64,000 nt of DNA. It comes from Runella slithyformis DSM 19594. Lineage in GTDB: Bacteria > Bacteroidota > Bacteroidia > Cytophagales > Spirosomataceae. The translations under genes were made by a program, and so were the position numbers. The notes below the pieces were generated by a model. The model was not told the origin of the DNA. It was given only the letters and a program-made list of their open reading frames with translations, and searched no databases. Below, piece after piece: positions 9,901 to 17,004 of the stretch; positions within the stretch are counted from its first letter, which is position 1; every line of letters begins with the position of its first letter. The stretch spans positions 3,981,001-4,045,000 of the forward strand of contig NC_015703.1 of assembly GCF_000218895.1 (NCBI RefSeq). The letters are read 5' to 3'.

Positions 9901-10017
9901 GTCGTCATTGGCGGACTCATCACGGCCACGGTGTTATCGCTGTTGATCCTGCCAACGGTTTATGAATGGATCTACAGCAGTAAAGAAAAACGTAAGCAAT
10001 TGATGGAAAATCCCTAA
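6901..10017 (+). CDS. HME-RND heavy-metal efflux pump (CzcA/CusA family)
   Basis: 1038 aa, the usual length. Transmembrane segments at about 15-35 and 340-490 and again at 530-550 and 860-1020 flank two large periplasmic loops. Transmembrane helix 4 carries D396-F-G-x-x-x-D402-G-A-V-V-M-V-E409, the D/D/E triad described for the proton path of CzcA-type pumps. The monovalent CusA subgroup has a different motif here, so divalent cations (Co, Zn, Cd or Ni) are the likelier substrates. It uses proton motive force at the inner membrane and works with the two upstream genes (84-bp gap). No ArsR, MerR or CzcRS regulator lies in the window. Confidence 0.9.
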   Translation: MNKFIKSIIGFSLKNKGIVFFVTFLVVIAGAVSFYNTPVEAYPDVTNTEVVIITQWSGRSAEEVERFISIPIETEMNSISRRTAIRSVNLFGLSFIKIVFEDGVDNFNARMEASQKLANVDFPEGVHAEIQPPAGPTGEIYRYTLSSPTKTVVELKTLQDWVIQKNLKAVAGVADVVSFGGKVKTFEVSINPNLLTKYNLTALDVYSALQHANVNVGGDILREGQQAFVVRGIGIVKNVPDIEQIIVKNLNGVPVKVANVGTVHESNLPQLGIVGRDNHDDALEGIVLMRKGENPGEVLPKLKEKIQYLNSTVLPKDVKIRVFYDRTELNNHTMHTVGENVALGITLVTVILLVFLADWRTTVTVALIIPLALLFAFILMRAKGMTANLLSIGAIDFGIIIDGAVVMVEGLFVMLAHWAEKEGMENFNKRAKLSKILKTAVEMGKSIFTSKLIIITALLPIFSFQKVEGKLFSPLAFTIGFALLGALLLALTFVPVLSSILLNKNVRERHNPIINALNRGYAPLLNHVMLHPKRAILTGVIALAMALGAFHFVGSEFLPQLNEGSIYVRASMPLSISLEDSYHFTRKFRQVFEQFPEVRGVISQTGRPNDGTDPTGFFNQEFFVDLYPADEWKRKITKDELVSEMQAKLAGFKGVDFGFSQPISDNVAEAVSGVKGSIAVKIQGDDLKVLDKKITDVFNVLKKVPGVVDLGVFRNLGQPELRITLIPDKMAQYGIDAVDANAVIEMAIGGKAVSQVYEGERRFDMRLRYEQPFRSSIEQIGNLQVPTLNGGKIPLKQIASIGNVSGPAFIYREDNARFIAAKFSVRGRDLGSTIDDAQQKVKAAVKLPAGYELKWNGEFENQQRAQSRLATVVPISLVLIFFILFISFGNVPDAVLVLLNVPFALIGGIAALLCTGVNFSIAAGVGFIALFGIATQNGVILINNYHKNLKAGMPLIESIKEGSKAMLRPIVMTALMASLGLLPAAVSTGIGSETQKPLAIVVIGGLITATVLSLLILPTVYEWIYSSKEKRKQLMENP

Positions 10018-10066
10018 CGGATCTTTGCCTTAAAATTTCTTCAGTAGTACTTAACATATAAACAGT

Positions 10067-10096
10067 AATTGCCGACTGAACTTTCAGCCGGCAATT
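10067..10096 (+). terminator. Terminator of the efflux operon
   Basis: AATTGCCG...CGGCAATT arms with an inner CTGAA/TTCAG extension, followed by CTTTTTGT. It lies 50 bp after the RND pump gene. Confidence 0.75.
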
Positions 10097-10145
10097 CTTT
10101 TTGTATCAGTAAGCCATTTATAGCGGGTCTACTTATGTCTTCATT

Positions 10146-11021
10146 ATGCGTCTTACCTATTTCAAGCTCATTGCGACCGTTTTTTTCTGGGGAACAAATT
10201 TTGCCGCCGGCAAAATCGCCGTTCAATCACTGGGGCCTTACGTAACGGCCTTCATGCGTTTTGCCATCGGGGCGCTTTTCTTGATGGGGTACTTATATAA
10301 AGTTAACGGCAAAATCCCGACCCTTACTCCCAAGCAGTGGGGACTGGTTTTTGTGTCAGCACTCATGGGCGTGTTTTTCTACAACCTGTTGTTTTTCAGC
10401 GGTATTCAATATATGCCTACCGTCAGAGCTTCGCTGGTGATTGCTTTTGCGCCCATTACCATTACGCTGGGGAGTTGGTTGTTTTTGGGAGAAAAGGTAT
10501 CTCTTATCCAATGGCTGGGCATTGCCCTGTCTATTTTGGGGGCTGTAGTAGTGTTGGCACACGGTGATTTTTCAGAATTTCTTTCCAACTCCACCTGGGG
10601 AGTGGGCGAATGGCTCATCATGGGGTGTGTACTTAGCTGGACGGTCTATACGCTCATTGGAAGAGTGGCGCTGCGAACCATCCCTGCCTTATCGCTGAGC
10701 TCATTTTCAGCCCTGATCGGGGCCGTTCTGTTGTTTATTCCCGCCCTGCAACACGGTTTGACCGAACGGTTGGCGCACGTGAGTCGGCAGGCATTGGCGG
10801 CGATCGTGTACATGGCTTGTACCGCTACGGCGCTGGGTTTTATTTGGTACTATGAAGCGGTACAGAAAATCGGTGCTACCAAAGCCGCCGTGGTGGGCAA
10901 CCTTACCCCCGTTTTTGCGGCCATTATCGCTGTTACCCTATTAGGGGAAGAATTGAGCCTGACTACGATTCTGGGCGGTGCATTGGTGTTGGCAGGGGTA
11001 GTGCTGACGACGAAAAGATGA
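10146..11021 (+). CDS. DMT-superfamily (EamA) transporter
   Basis: 291 aa with about ten hydrophobic helices arranged as two EamA repeats of five. The N-terminal repeat starts F-F-W-G-T-N-F-A-A-G-K; the second has T-A-L-G-F-I-W-Y-Y-E-A near residue 225 and P-V-F-A-A-I-I-A-V near 262. Family members are inner-membrane drug, metabolite or amino-acid exporters. The substrate cannot be told from sequence. It stands alone between a terminator and the cytochrome-like lipoprotein gene. Confidence 0.87.
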   Translation: MRLTYFKLIATVFFWGTNFAAGKIAVQSLGPYVTAFMRFAIGALFLMGYLYKVNGKIPTLTPKQWGLVFVSALMGVFFYNLLFFSGIQYMPTVRASLVIAFAPITITLGSWLFLGEKVSLIQWLGIALSILGAVVVLAHGDFSEFLSNSTWGVGEWLIMGCVLSWTVYTLIGRVALRTIPALSLSSFSALIGAVLLFIPALQHGLTERLAHVSRQALAAIVYMACTATALGFIWYYEAVQKIGATKAAVVGNLTPVFAAIIAVTLLGEELSLTTILGGALVLAGVVLTTKR

Positions 11022-11129
11022 GGAAAAGAACGGGAAAGTACGGAAAACGAATGTGCGGACCGTAACAAAAAAAGGGTATCTTCGTTTACTTACTTAGAAT
11101 ATATTCATTGTTGCCATAGGTGTTTCGGT

Positions 11130-11645
11130 ATGAAAATCAGCTCTTTACTTTTTAATTTTTTGCTTTTGGGCATGGTCACAATCACGGTCAATGCGTGTAA
11201 GACCAAGGAAGAGGTAATCAAAACGACGGAAAGGGCCTCTTTTGACTTAATCCAGCAACGCATCTTTACGCCTACCTGTGCCACGGCAGGGTGCCACGCT
11301 TCCGAACAAGCGGCCACCTTTGGCCAACATGGGTTGGTACTTGCGGCAGGCAAATCCTACGATTACCTGATCAATAAAGACCCCAAAAACCAAAATGCGG
11401 CAGAGGATAAGCAGAAGCGCGTACTTCCGTTTTTTTCGCTTCAAAGTTTGCTTTTTCACAAACTCACGTGGGATGCAGGCGCACACCACGGCGGCAAGGT
11501 GTACGGTGCTCCCATGCCTCTGAACGGCACCGCGTTGTACAAGGGACAGATTGAATTTATACGTCGTTGGATTGAGGCGGGGGCGCCGCGTACCGGAGCC
11601 GTGGCCGACACCACACTGTTGGATGATAAAACTCCAAGTTTTTAA
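11130..11645 (+). CDS. Lipoprotein with a single CX4CH cytochrome-like motif
   Basis: 171 aa. The signal peptide ends at a V-N-A-C lipobox (Cys23). Residues 45-56 read I-F-T-P-T-C-A-T-A-G-C-H, a C-x4-C-H motif (Cys50, Cys55, His56) of the kind seen in planctomycete-type and Bacteroidota cytochrome-like domains. Such a site could hold one covalent heme if the ccm machinery accepts the longer spacing. A second conserved-looking part has P-M-P-L-N-G-T near 126 and I-R-R-W-I-E-A-G-A-P near 145, typical of the end of these domains. A periplasmic electron-transfer or heme-binding role is inferred. It follows the DMT gene by 108 bp. Confidence 0.65.
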   Translation: MKISSLLFNFLLLGMVTITVNACKTKEEVIKTTERASFDLIQQRIFTPTCATAGCHASEQAATFGQHGLVLAAGKSYDYLINKDPKNQNAAEDKQKRVLPFFSLQSLLFHKLTWDAGAHHGGKVYGAPMPLNGTALYKGQIEFIRRWIEAGAPRTGAVADTTLLDDKTPSF

Positions 11646-11686
11646 CTTTATTTTGACTCACTCTAAATAAAGAGGCTGAAATCGTG

Positions 11687-11694
11687 TATATTTG
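11687..11694 (+). promoter_or_regulatory. Bacteroidota -7 motif upstream of the 119-aa gene
   Basis: TATATTTG matches the TAnnTTTG consensus of Bacteroidota sigma-70 promoters; no TTG is found at the ideal distance. Because it ends 5 bp before the ATG at 11700, translation from this promoter would favour the second ATG at 11712. Confidence 0.35.
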
Positions 11695-11699
11695 CCCTG

Positions 11700-12059
11700 A
11701 TGAATGAGCCAATGACCCACTTAACAGAATTGTATACCAATGCCAAAGGCACTGCCTGTCAGTGTGACCGTTCGGCTCGGATCATGATTGAGTTTGGCGG
11801 GTATAAAATGGCTTTTAAAATCAACGACTTTTTCCTTTTTAAGTGCAAGGTAGACAGTGTAGACCTGCACGCGATGATTTTTAATTTGTCGGATGAGTAT
11901 GATTTTGAAGTCATTGAGGCTCCTCAGGCAAACCTTTCTCTGAAATTGACCCTTTGTGACTTAGTCCATTTACGAGATTTATTGGCCGGTGCTAAATTTA
12001 TGATTGAGCTCAACAGCCTGCTTTACGAGCGCATTTACAACGTTCCCGCCTACGTTTAA
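11700..12059 (+). CDS. Conserved hypothetical small protein with a C-x-C motif
   Basis: 119 aa from ATG 11700; an in-frame ATG at 11712 is an equally good start. No signal peptide or membrane helix. Near the N-terminus is A-C-Q-C-D, followed by an F-G-G-Y-K-M-A-F strand and a mostly mixed alpha/beta sequence. It resembles small Bacteroidota DUF proteins that keep a Cys-x-Cys near the start, but I do not recognise a family with certainty. Probably cytoplasmic, function unknown. The gene stands alone with its own possible -7 element. Confidence 0.6.
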   Translation: MNEPMTHLTELYTNAKGTACQCDRSARIMIEFGGYKMAFKINDFFLFKCKVDSVDLHAMIFNLSDEYDFEVIEAPQANLSLKLTLCDLVHLRDLLAGAKFMIELNSLLYERIYNVPAYV

Positions 12060-12141
12060 CCCATCACCATTTCCTGACTGTTTGCAGCGTTTGCCGCCGA
12101 AAGGCTTTCGCTGATCTTTTACGTATTATTTGAAGTCAAGA

Positions 12142-12936
12142 ATGAAAGTTACCTACGATTTTCTGAACGATTATTTTGACAAAATCTTTGTAGTTTCTCT
12201 GGACCGGGCTACCGATCGGCAGGCCGCGATCAAACAACACCTCGAAGGGCTGGACTATAGCTTTTTCCGGGCGGTCGACAAACAAAATTTTACCAAGGAA
12301 CAAGCCATCAGATCGGGAATTTATGATGAGGCCAAAGCGCTTCGATTGAATCGATATGGCATTCGAAAATTGCTCTTGGGAGAAATTGCCTGTTCCTGGT
12401 CGCATCGAAATCTTTATGAAAAGATCGTAGCGGAAGGCTATCAGCGGGTGTTGATCTTTGAAGATGATGTAGTTCCGAAACTTAGCGCGCTCAAGCTGTT
12501 GCCGCACACGATGGAGCAATTGCCGGAGGAGTGGGAGTTGGTCTACCTTGGATTTTTACAAAACGAAGAGGTCTCTCCCAAACACTGGCGTAAAAAGCAG
12601 CTGTATAAATTATTGGCTACATTCAAAGCTTTCCGGTGGCTTAATCGCCGTCATGTCAATAATTTATTTCCCAAGCCGTATTCCGCCAATCTTCGCATTG
12701 CAGGGCTGCATGATTGCACCCACGCCTATGCGGTTTCAGGAACAGCAGCTGAAAAATTACTGAAGGCACAAACGCCTATTTATTCTACAGCCGACGAATT
12801 GTTGACACATGAAGTGCTCAAAGGAAATCTCAATGCATTTATCTGCAACCCTACCTTCTTTGATCAGGAGGATTTTAGCCGAGGCCATTCCAATGGGGGG
12901 TCGTATATCTGGTCGAATGATTCGAATGACGAATGA
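12142..12936 (+). CDS. Family 25 glycosyltransferase (LPS biosynthesis type)
   Basis: 264 aa from the ATG at 12142; a TTG 12 bp upstream would add four residues and is less likely. The N-terminal F-D-K-I-F-V-V-S-L-D-R-A-T-D-R is the standard GT25 opening, followed by S-F-F-R-A-V-D. G-E-I-A-C-S-W-S-H and V-L-I-F-E-D-D-V-V give the nucleotide-sugar-binding acidic motif near residue 105. It likely adds a sugar to LPS or another surface glycan in the cytoplasm. No neighbouring glycan gene supports a specific product. The last residues, S-N-D-S-N-D-E, come from a 16-bp tandem duplication. Confidence 0.82.
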   Translation: MKVTYDFLNDYFDKIFVVSLDRATDRQAAIKQHLEGLDYSFFRAVDKQNFTKEQAIRSGIYDEAKALRLNRYGIRKLLLGEIACSWSHRNLYEKIVAEGYQRVLIFEDDVVPKLSALKLLPHTMEQLPEEWELVYLGFLQNEEVSPKHWRKKQLYKLLATFKAFRWLNRRHVNNLFPKPYSANLRIAGLHDCTHAYAVSGTAAEKLLKAQTPIYSTADELLTHEVLKGNLNAFICNPTFFDQEDFSRGHSNGGSYIWSNDSNDE

Positions 12937-12946
12937 TTCGAATGAC
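12915..12946. repeat. Perfect 16-bp tandem duplication at the end of the GT25 gene
   Basis: GAATGATTCGAATGAC is present twice without a gap (12915-12930, 12931-12946). The GT25 stop codon lies in the second copy. Since 16 is not a multiple of three, the duplication must have altered the original C-terminus or 3' flank. Confidence 0.85.
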
Positions 12947-12993
12947 GAGTTACGAAGTACGCGTTTTGAGCGGTCTGCCTTGGTGACGGAAAA

Positions 12994-14634
12994 TCAGGAA
13001 GCGGAGGTAAGTTTTTTTACTTCTATGTAAAACCCTTTATCTATTTCAAGCGCCGTTGACTTTTTAGCTTTTACAGACTTCCATTCGGTGGAGGGTTTCA
13101 ACAGTTTCCATTCTCCGTTTTCCGCTTTATACCTGACCGGCATGTCAAAACCTTCCACGACGTTGTTCCAACGGTAGGAAATTTTCTTTTTCTCCACTTG
13201 GTATTCAAGTACCGGAAGTCGATGGTCCCGCAGGTATTGGTCGAAGACTCTGCTGAGGTCGATGCCTGCTTCCCGTGTCATGTACTCTTCTATCTGTTGG
13301 GTCGTGACCGTTTGGTGGTAAAATGTTTTGTTCATGCCGCGCAGGATGCCCCGCCATTTTTCGTCGTCATTGACGAGTTGACGGATGGTGTGCAGCATGT
13401 TGCCGCCTTTGTAATACATATCGCCCGAGCCGCTGCGGTTGACGTTGTAGGTGCCGATGATAGGCTTATCATTACGGATCAACTTACGGCAACCGATCAC
13501 GTAGTCGCTGCCGGCATCTTTGCCATAGTGATATTCAGTGTACAGGTTTTCGGAATAGTTCGTAAAACTTTCGTGAATCCACATATCCGCCTGGTCTTTG
13601 TAAGTAATGTTGTTGGCATACCACTCATGCCCTGATTCATGAATGATGATAAAATCCCATTTGAGTCCCCAGCCCGTGGCCGACAGATCCCTGCCCAAAT
13701 ACCCGTTTTGGTAGCCATTGCCATAGGTGACCGAACTTTGGTGCTCCATCCCTAAATACGGCACTTCCACGAGTTTGTATCCGTCTTCGTAAAAAGGGTA
13801 GGGGCCAAACCAATGCTCAAAGGCCCGCAGCATGGGCTTTACCTGCTGAAATTGCATTTTAGCTTTTTCAAGATTTTCGGCAAGGGCATAAAAAGATAGG
13901 TCCAACGTACCTTTTTCACCGTGTAATGTATCAGTCCACGCCACGTAGTTGCCGATGTTGACATTGACACCGTAATTATTGATTGGGTTCTGCACGTACC
14001 AGTCAAAGGTGCGCGTACCGTCGTTGTTTTCGGTAATGCTCCGCAGGCGTCCGTTTGAAATGTCCATCAATGGTTTGGGAACGGTAACGCTGATGCGCAT
14101 GCTGTCGGGCTCGTCGTACATATGATCTTTGCAGGGCCACCAAACGCTGGCCCCTAATCCCTGACAGGAAGTAGCCACAAACGGCAGTCCGTTTTTGTCT
14201 TTTTTCCACGAAAATCCACCGTCCCACGGAGCCCGTTTGGCAACGTGAGGGCGACCGCTATATTCAATGACCAATGCCTCCTGCTTTTGTGCTTCCTGTT
14301 TTTTCAGCAGTGTAATAAAAAAGGCATTGCCATCGCGACGAAATGCCAATTCCTGTCCGTCTTGGGTAACGCGGCTGATGTTCATGGGCCGCTGTAAATC
14401 AATTTGGAGGGTTTGATAAGGTTGCAATACCTTATAGCGTACTGTCACACTGCCGCTGAGGGTGCTGTCCTGCGGCTGAACGCGTACATTAAGGTGATAA
14501 AACTGCAAGTCCCACCAGGCCCGTTCCTGCGTAATACTGCCGCGCAGGGTGTCGTCGTGGGTAAAGGTATAGGTTTGAGCCGAAGCGGAAAGGTGAATCA
14601 GGAAAAAGAGGGCAACGGTGTTGAGGACTTTCAT
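12994..14634 (-). CDS. Secreted M1-family (gluzincin) metallopeptidase
   Basis: 546 aa from ATG 14634, chosen because M-K-V-L-N-T-V-A-L-F-F begins a clean signal peptide (cut near S-A-Q); the frame is open further upstream. The zinc site is H332-E333-S-G-H336 with E355 eighteen residues later, the HExxH-x18-E pattern of M1 aminopeptidases. An N-terminal beta-sandwich (about 30-200) and the Y-L-G-M-E-H-Q-S substrate-binding segment before the zinc site also match. The protein is short for M1 because the C-terminal helical domain is reduced. Probably periplasmic or surface aminopeptidase used on peptides. Strong family call. Confidence 0.88.
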   Translation of the reverse strand: MKVLNTVALFFLIHLSASAQTYTFTHDDTLRGSITQERAWWDLQFYHLNVRVQPQDSTLSGSVTVRYKVLQPYQTLQIDLQRPMNISRVTQDGQELAFRRDGNAFFITLLKKQEAQKQEALVIEYSGRPHVAKRAPWDGGFSWKKDKNGLPFVATSCQGLGASVWWPCKDHMYDEPDSMRISVTVPKPLMDISNGRLRSITENNDGTRTFDWYVQNPINNYGVNVNIGNYVAWTDTLHGEKGTLDLSFYALAENLEKAKMQFQQVKPMLRAFEHWFGPYPFYEDGYKLVEVPYLGMEHQSSVTYGNGYQNGYLGRDLSATGWGLKWDFIIIHESGHEWYANNITYKDQADMWIHESFTNYSENLYTEYHYGKDAGSDYVIGCRKLIRNDKPIIGTYNVNRSGSGDMYYKGGNMLHTIRQLVNDDEKWRGILRGMNKTFYHQTVTTQQIEEYMTREAGIDLSRVFDQYLRDHRLPVLEYQVEKKKISYRWNNVVEGFDMPVRYKAENGEWKLLKPSTEWKSVKAKKSTALEIDKGFYIEVKKLTSAS

Positions 14635-14719
14635 AGAAAAGAGGGAATTAAAAGCCTGATTGGGTGTTAGGTATTGAGAAAATACGTTTGGGAGGACAAT
14701 ATTACCGTTTTCAGGGCAT

Positions 14720-14754
14720 AAAAAAAATCCGAACGGGAAGCCCAATCGGATTTT
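14720..14754 (-). terminator. Minus-strand intrinsic terminator
   Basis: Nine-bp arms AAAATCCGA/TCGGATTTT with a GGGCTTCCC inner hairpin, then eight T on the minus strand. It lies upstream of the M1 peptidase start, so it must end a separate transcript or attenuate a long leader. Confidence 0.75.
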
Positions 14755-14815
14755 AAATCTTTACTCAACGTTATGAAAAACTCTATACTTAAGACGCTGA
14801 GTAAAATAAAGGGTC
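14720..14815 (-). ncRNA. Candidate small RNA ending at an intrinsic terminator
   Basis: On the minus strand a stem ACTCAGCGT/ACGTTGAGT (plus coordinates 14763-14802, one G-U pair) is followed by AAAATCCGA...TCGGATTTT (14724-14754) with an inner GGG-CTT-CCC cap and eight T. Two hairpins ending in a U-run, with no minus-strand gene upstream of the terminator, look like a stand-alone sRNA. The 5' end is a guess. It could instead be a leader or attenuator of the M1 peptidase mRNA. Confidence 0.4.
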
Positions 14816-15069
14816 ACATTTTTTTTCAGTAATTTAAAACTATTTCCGTTTACCTGTCTATGATGGAAATAAGAGGGTAGATCAACGAATGATACCCGAA
14901 GGATGAATAGGTAAAACAAACTTCCGGAGCCATCACTGCATCTGCGGCGAGTGCACTTCCTATCCCTGCTTTATTTTAGTATATTGTGCCGGAAATACTG
15001 CAACTGAACAGTTGGATGTAGACTGTTTGGTGCCTGTTGGCCTTTTACTCTTGCTTTACCTTCTTCAGA

Positions 15070-17004
15070 ATGACCCGTTTTCGTAGGTTTTCAGCATTCA
15101 TGCTGGTTATCATGCCTTTTTTTTGCACAGGGCAGCACTATGTTTCAGACAGCCTTCAAAAAGTTCTTACTTCGTTACCTGCCGTTGGGCATTCTTTTGC
15201 CGCTGATACTGCACGGGTGATGATATTATGTGAGATGGGGAAGGGAAAAGATAAAAATGGGTTGTTTGTGGGAGAATACGAGCAATGTATAGGCTTCCTT
15301 GAAGAGGCCGAAAAAACGGCAAAGCGAATCAATTTTGTGAAGGGGCTGGTATTGGCAAATATGTATGCAGGCACTTGGCACAGTTGGAAAGGGCACATCC
15401 TGAAAGGGTTGCAGAAAAAACAGCAGGCCGTTTATTATGCTGAAATTGACAAACAGTCCTATTGGCTGGGGCGCGCGTATCGTCAACTTGGCGATAATTA
15501 TTATTTGCTTAGGAATTATGATTTATCCATTCGGTTCTTAACAAAGGCCCTGGAGCCGTCCGGACAAAGTGACCCAATCACATATTTAATTGTTACTCAA
15601 AACTTAGGCACATCTTATTTTGGGAAAAAGGCCTATAAACAGGCTGATTATTGGCTTGAGAAAGCCTATTTTCTTTGTAAGAAAGCCAATAACCGGCAGC
15701 TTCTTAAATACGTAATCCTTAATTGGGCCGAAGTTTGCATCGCTTCTCATAATGATACCGCGCTGAATCAATTATTGGATGAATATCCGTCTGTCAACTT
15801 TACAGATCAAGCCTGGGATGTTCATTATCATGCCCTTAATGCACAGCGTTATTTGCGTCAATCAATCCCTGAAAAGGCTTTAAGTGAATTAAAAAAAGGC
15901 TTGAACGGCCTGGAAAAAGCAAGCGATCAGCATCGTCAGGAACTGTTTCTGCAACTATCTCTGGTCTATGAACAGTTAGGCGATAGCCGCCGGGCTTTAA
16001 ATTACTATAGGCAATATTCCGCTTTGTGGGAGAAGGATGTGAAAGAGTTTCAGCAAAAACAAACGGAATATCTTAAGTATGAATATGAAAATCAGAAGCA
16101 ACAGGAAGATATAAAACTGCTCAGTCAAGACCGCAGGATGCTATTGGCAGGTGTAGTGGCGGCTTTGCTGTTCGTTGTTTTTCTGGTTTGGAATAATCGT
16201 GTCTTGAGCCGAAAAAACAAATTGATTGCAAGCCAACGCAATGAATTATGGGTTTTGCAGGAACAGCTTTCCGTTTCAAACCAACAATTGGTTCATTTCA
16301 ATGAGGAATTAGAAGAAAAAATAAAAAAACGTACCCAAGAGCTGGTCGATGCCAATCAGGAACTTACCCGTAAAAATCAGGAAATTCAGGCGGCTTTCGT
16401 AAGTGGCAAAACACAGGAGCGTAAACGCGTTGCTTCCGAACTTCACGATAATCTGGGCAGTACCCTTTCGGGACTCATATGGCAACTGCAGAGTATCATG
16501 CCCGAAAATCTTTCAGGAAGAGAACAGGAGATATATGAGGGACTTATACGGCAAATGAAAGAAGCCTATATTGAAATCAGGCACATATCACATCACCTGT
16601 TGCCCCCTGAATTGAAAAAAGGACTGGAGGCCGCTTTACAACAGCTTTTCAATGACCTGAACCATAACCGAAAAATACACTTTGAGCTGCTCAGTCAGTA
16701 TCATTCAAATGTTATTGCAAAGGATAAGGAAGTGGAGTTGTACAGTATATGCCTTGAACTGATCAATAATACGCTGAAACATTCGGAAGCTACAAAGTGT
16801 ACGCTGAAAATAATTTCTCATCCTGATTATATAGCGTTAGAATTGAGCGATAACGGCAGAGGCTTTGATACGCAAAGCCTGAAAGCGCGCGGTCGCGGCC
16901 TCAAAAACATTCAGGAGCGTGTAGAGTCTCTCAATGGAGAATTTAGAATACATTCAGTGATGGAAAAAGGTTCAGATTTCCTGATTCAGGTTCCGTTAGC
17001 CTGA
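15070..17004 (+). CDS. TPR-containing sensor histidine kinase (HisKA_3/DesK-NarX type)
   Basis: 644 aa from ATG 15070; the open frame starts earlier at a TTG, but M-T-R-F-R-R-F begins a good signal peptide ending near T-G-Q. Periplasmic TPR repeats (about 60-340) are followed by one membrane helix (about 358-378), a coiled coil (about 385-445), the phosphoacceptor box S-E-L-H459-D-N-L-G-S-T, and a HATPase domain with N-N-T-L-K-H, D-N-G-R-G-F-D and G-R-G-L-K-N-I. No response regulator is adjacent. Its 3' end overlaps the convergent HopA1-like gene by 62 bp. Confidence 0.88.
   Translation: MTRFRRFSAFMLVIMPFFCTGQHYVSDSLQKVLTSLPAVGHSFAADTARVMILCEMGKGKDKNGLFVGEYEQCIGFLEEAEKTAKRINFVKGLVLANMYAGTWHSWKGHILKGLQKKQQAVYYAEIDKQSYWLGRAYRQLGDNYYLLRNYDLSIRFLTKALEPSGQSDPITYLIVTQNLGTSYFGKKAYKQADYWLEKAYFLCKKANNRQLLKYVILNWAEVCIASHNDTALNQLLDEYPSVNFTDQAWDVHYHALNAQRYLRQSIPEKALSELKKGLNGLEKASDQHRQELFLQLSLVYEQLGDSRRALNYYRQYSALWEKDVKEFQQKQTEYLKYEYENQKQQEDIKLLSQDRRMLLAGVVAALLFVVFLVWNNRVLSRKNKLIASQRNELWVLQEQLSVSNQQLVHFNEELEEKIKKRTQELVDANQELTRKNQEIQAAFVSGKTQERKRVASELHDNLGSTLSGLIWQLQSIMPENLSGREQEIYEGLIRQMKEAYIEIRHISHHLLPPELKKGLEAALQQLFNDLNHNRKIHFELLSQYHSNVIAKDKEVELYSICLELINNTLKHSEATKCTLKIISHPDYIALELSDNGRGFDTQSLKARGRGLKNIQERVESLNGEFRIHSVMEKGSDFLIQVPLA

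Larger units (their letters stand above)
14635..15069. other. 435-bp divergent intergenic region
   Basis: It separates the M1 peptidase and the TPR histidine kinase. It holds a left-facing terminator hairpin and a second stem (see the ncRNA candidate). A 19-codon ORF at 14773-14832 (+) overlaps them and has no other support. Between about 14840 and 15069 I see no gene or clear promoter. Confidence 0.6.

Noticed and set aside
14773-14832. 19-aa ORF M-K-N-S-I-L-K-T-L-S-K that looks like a RiPP leader start
   Set aside because: It is short, lies over the minus-strand stem structure, and is followed by no core or modification gene on that strand; more likely RNA structure.
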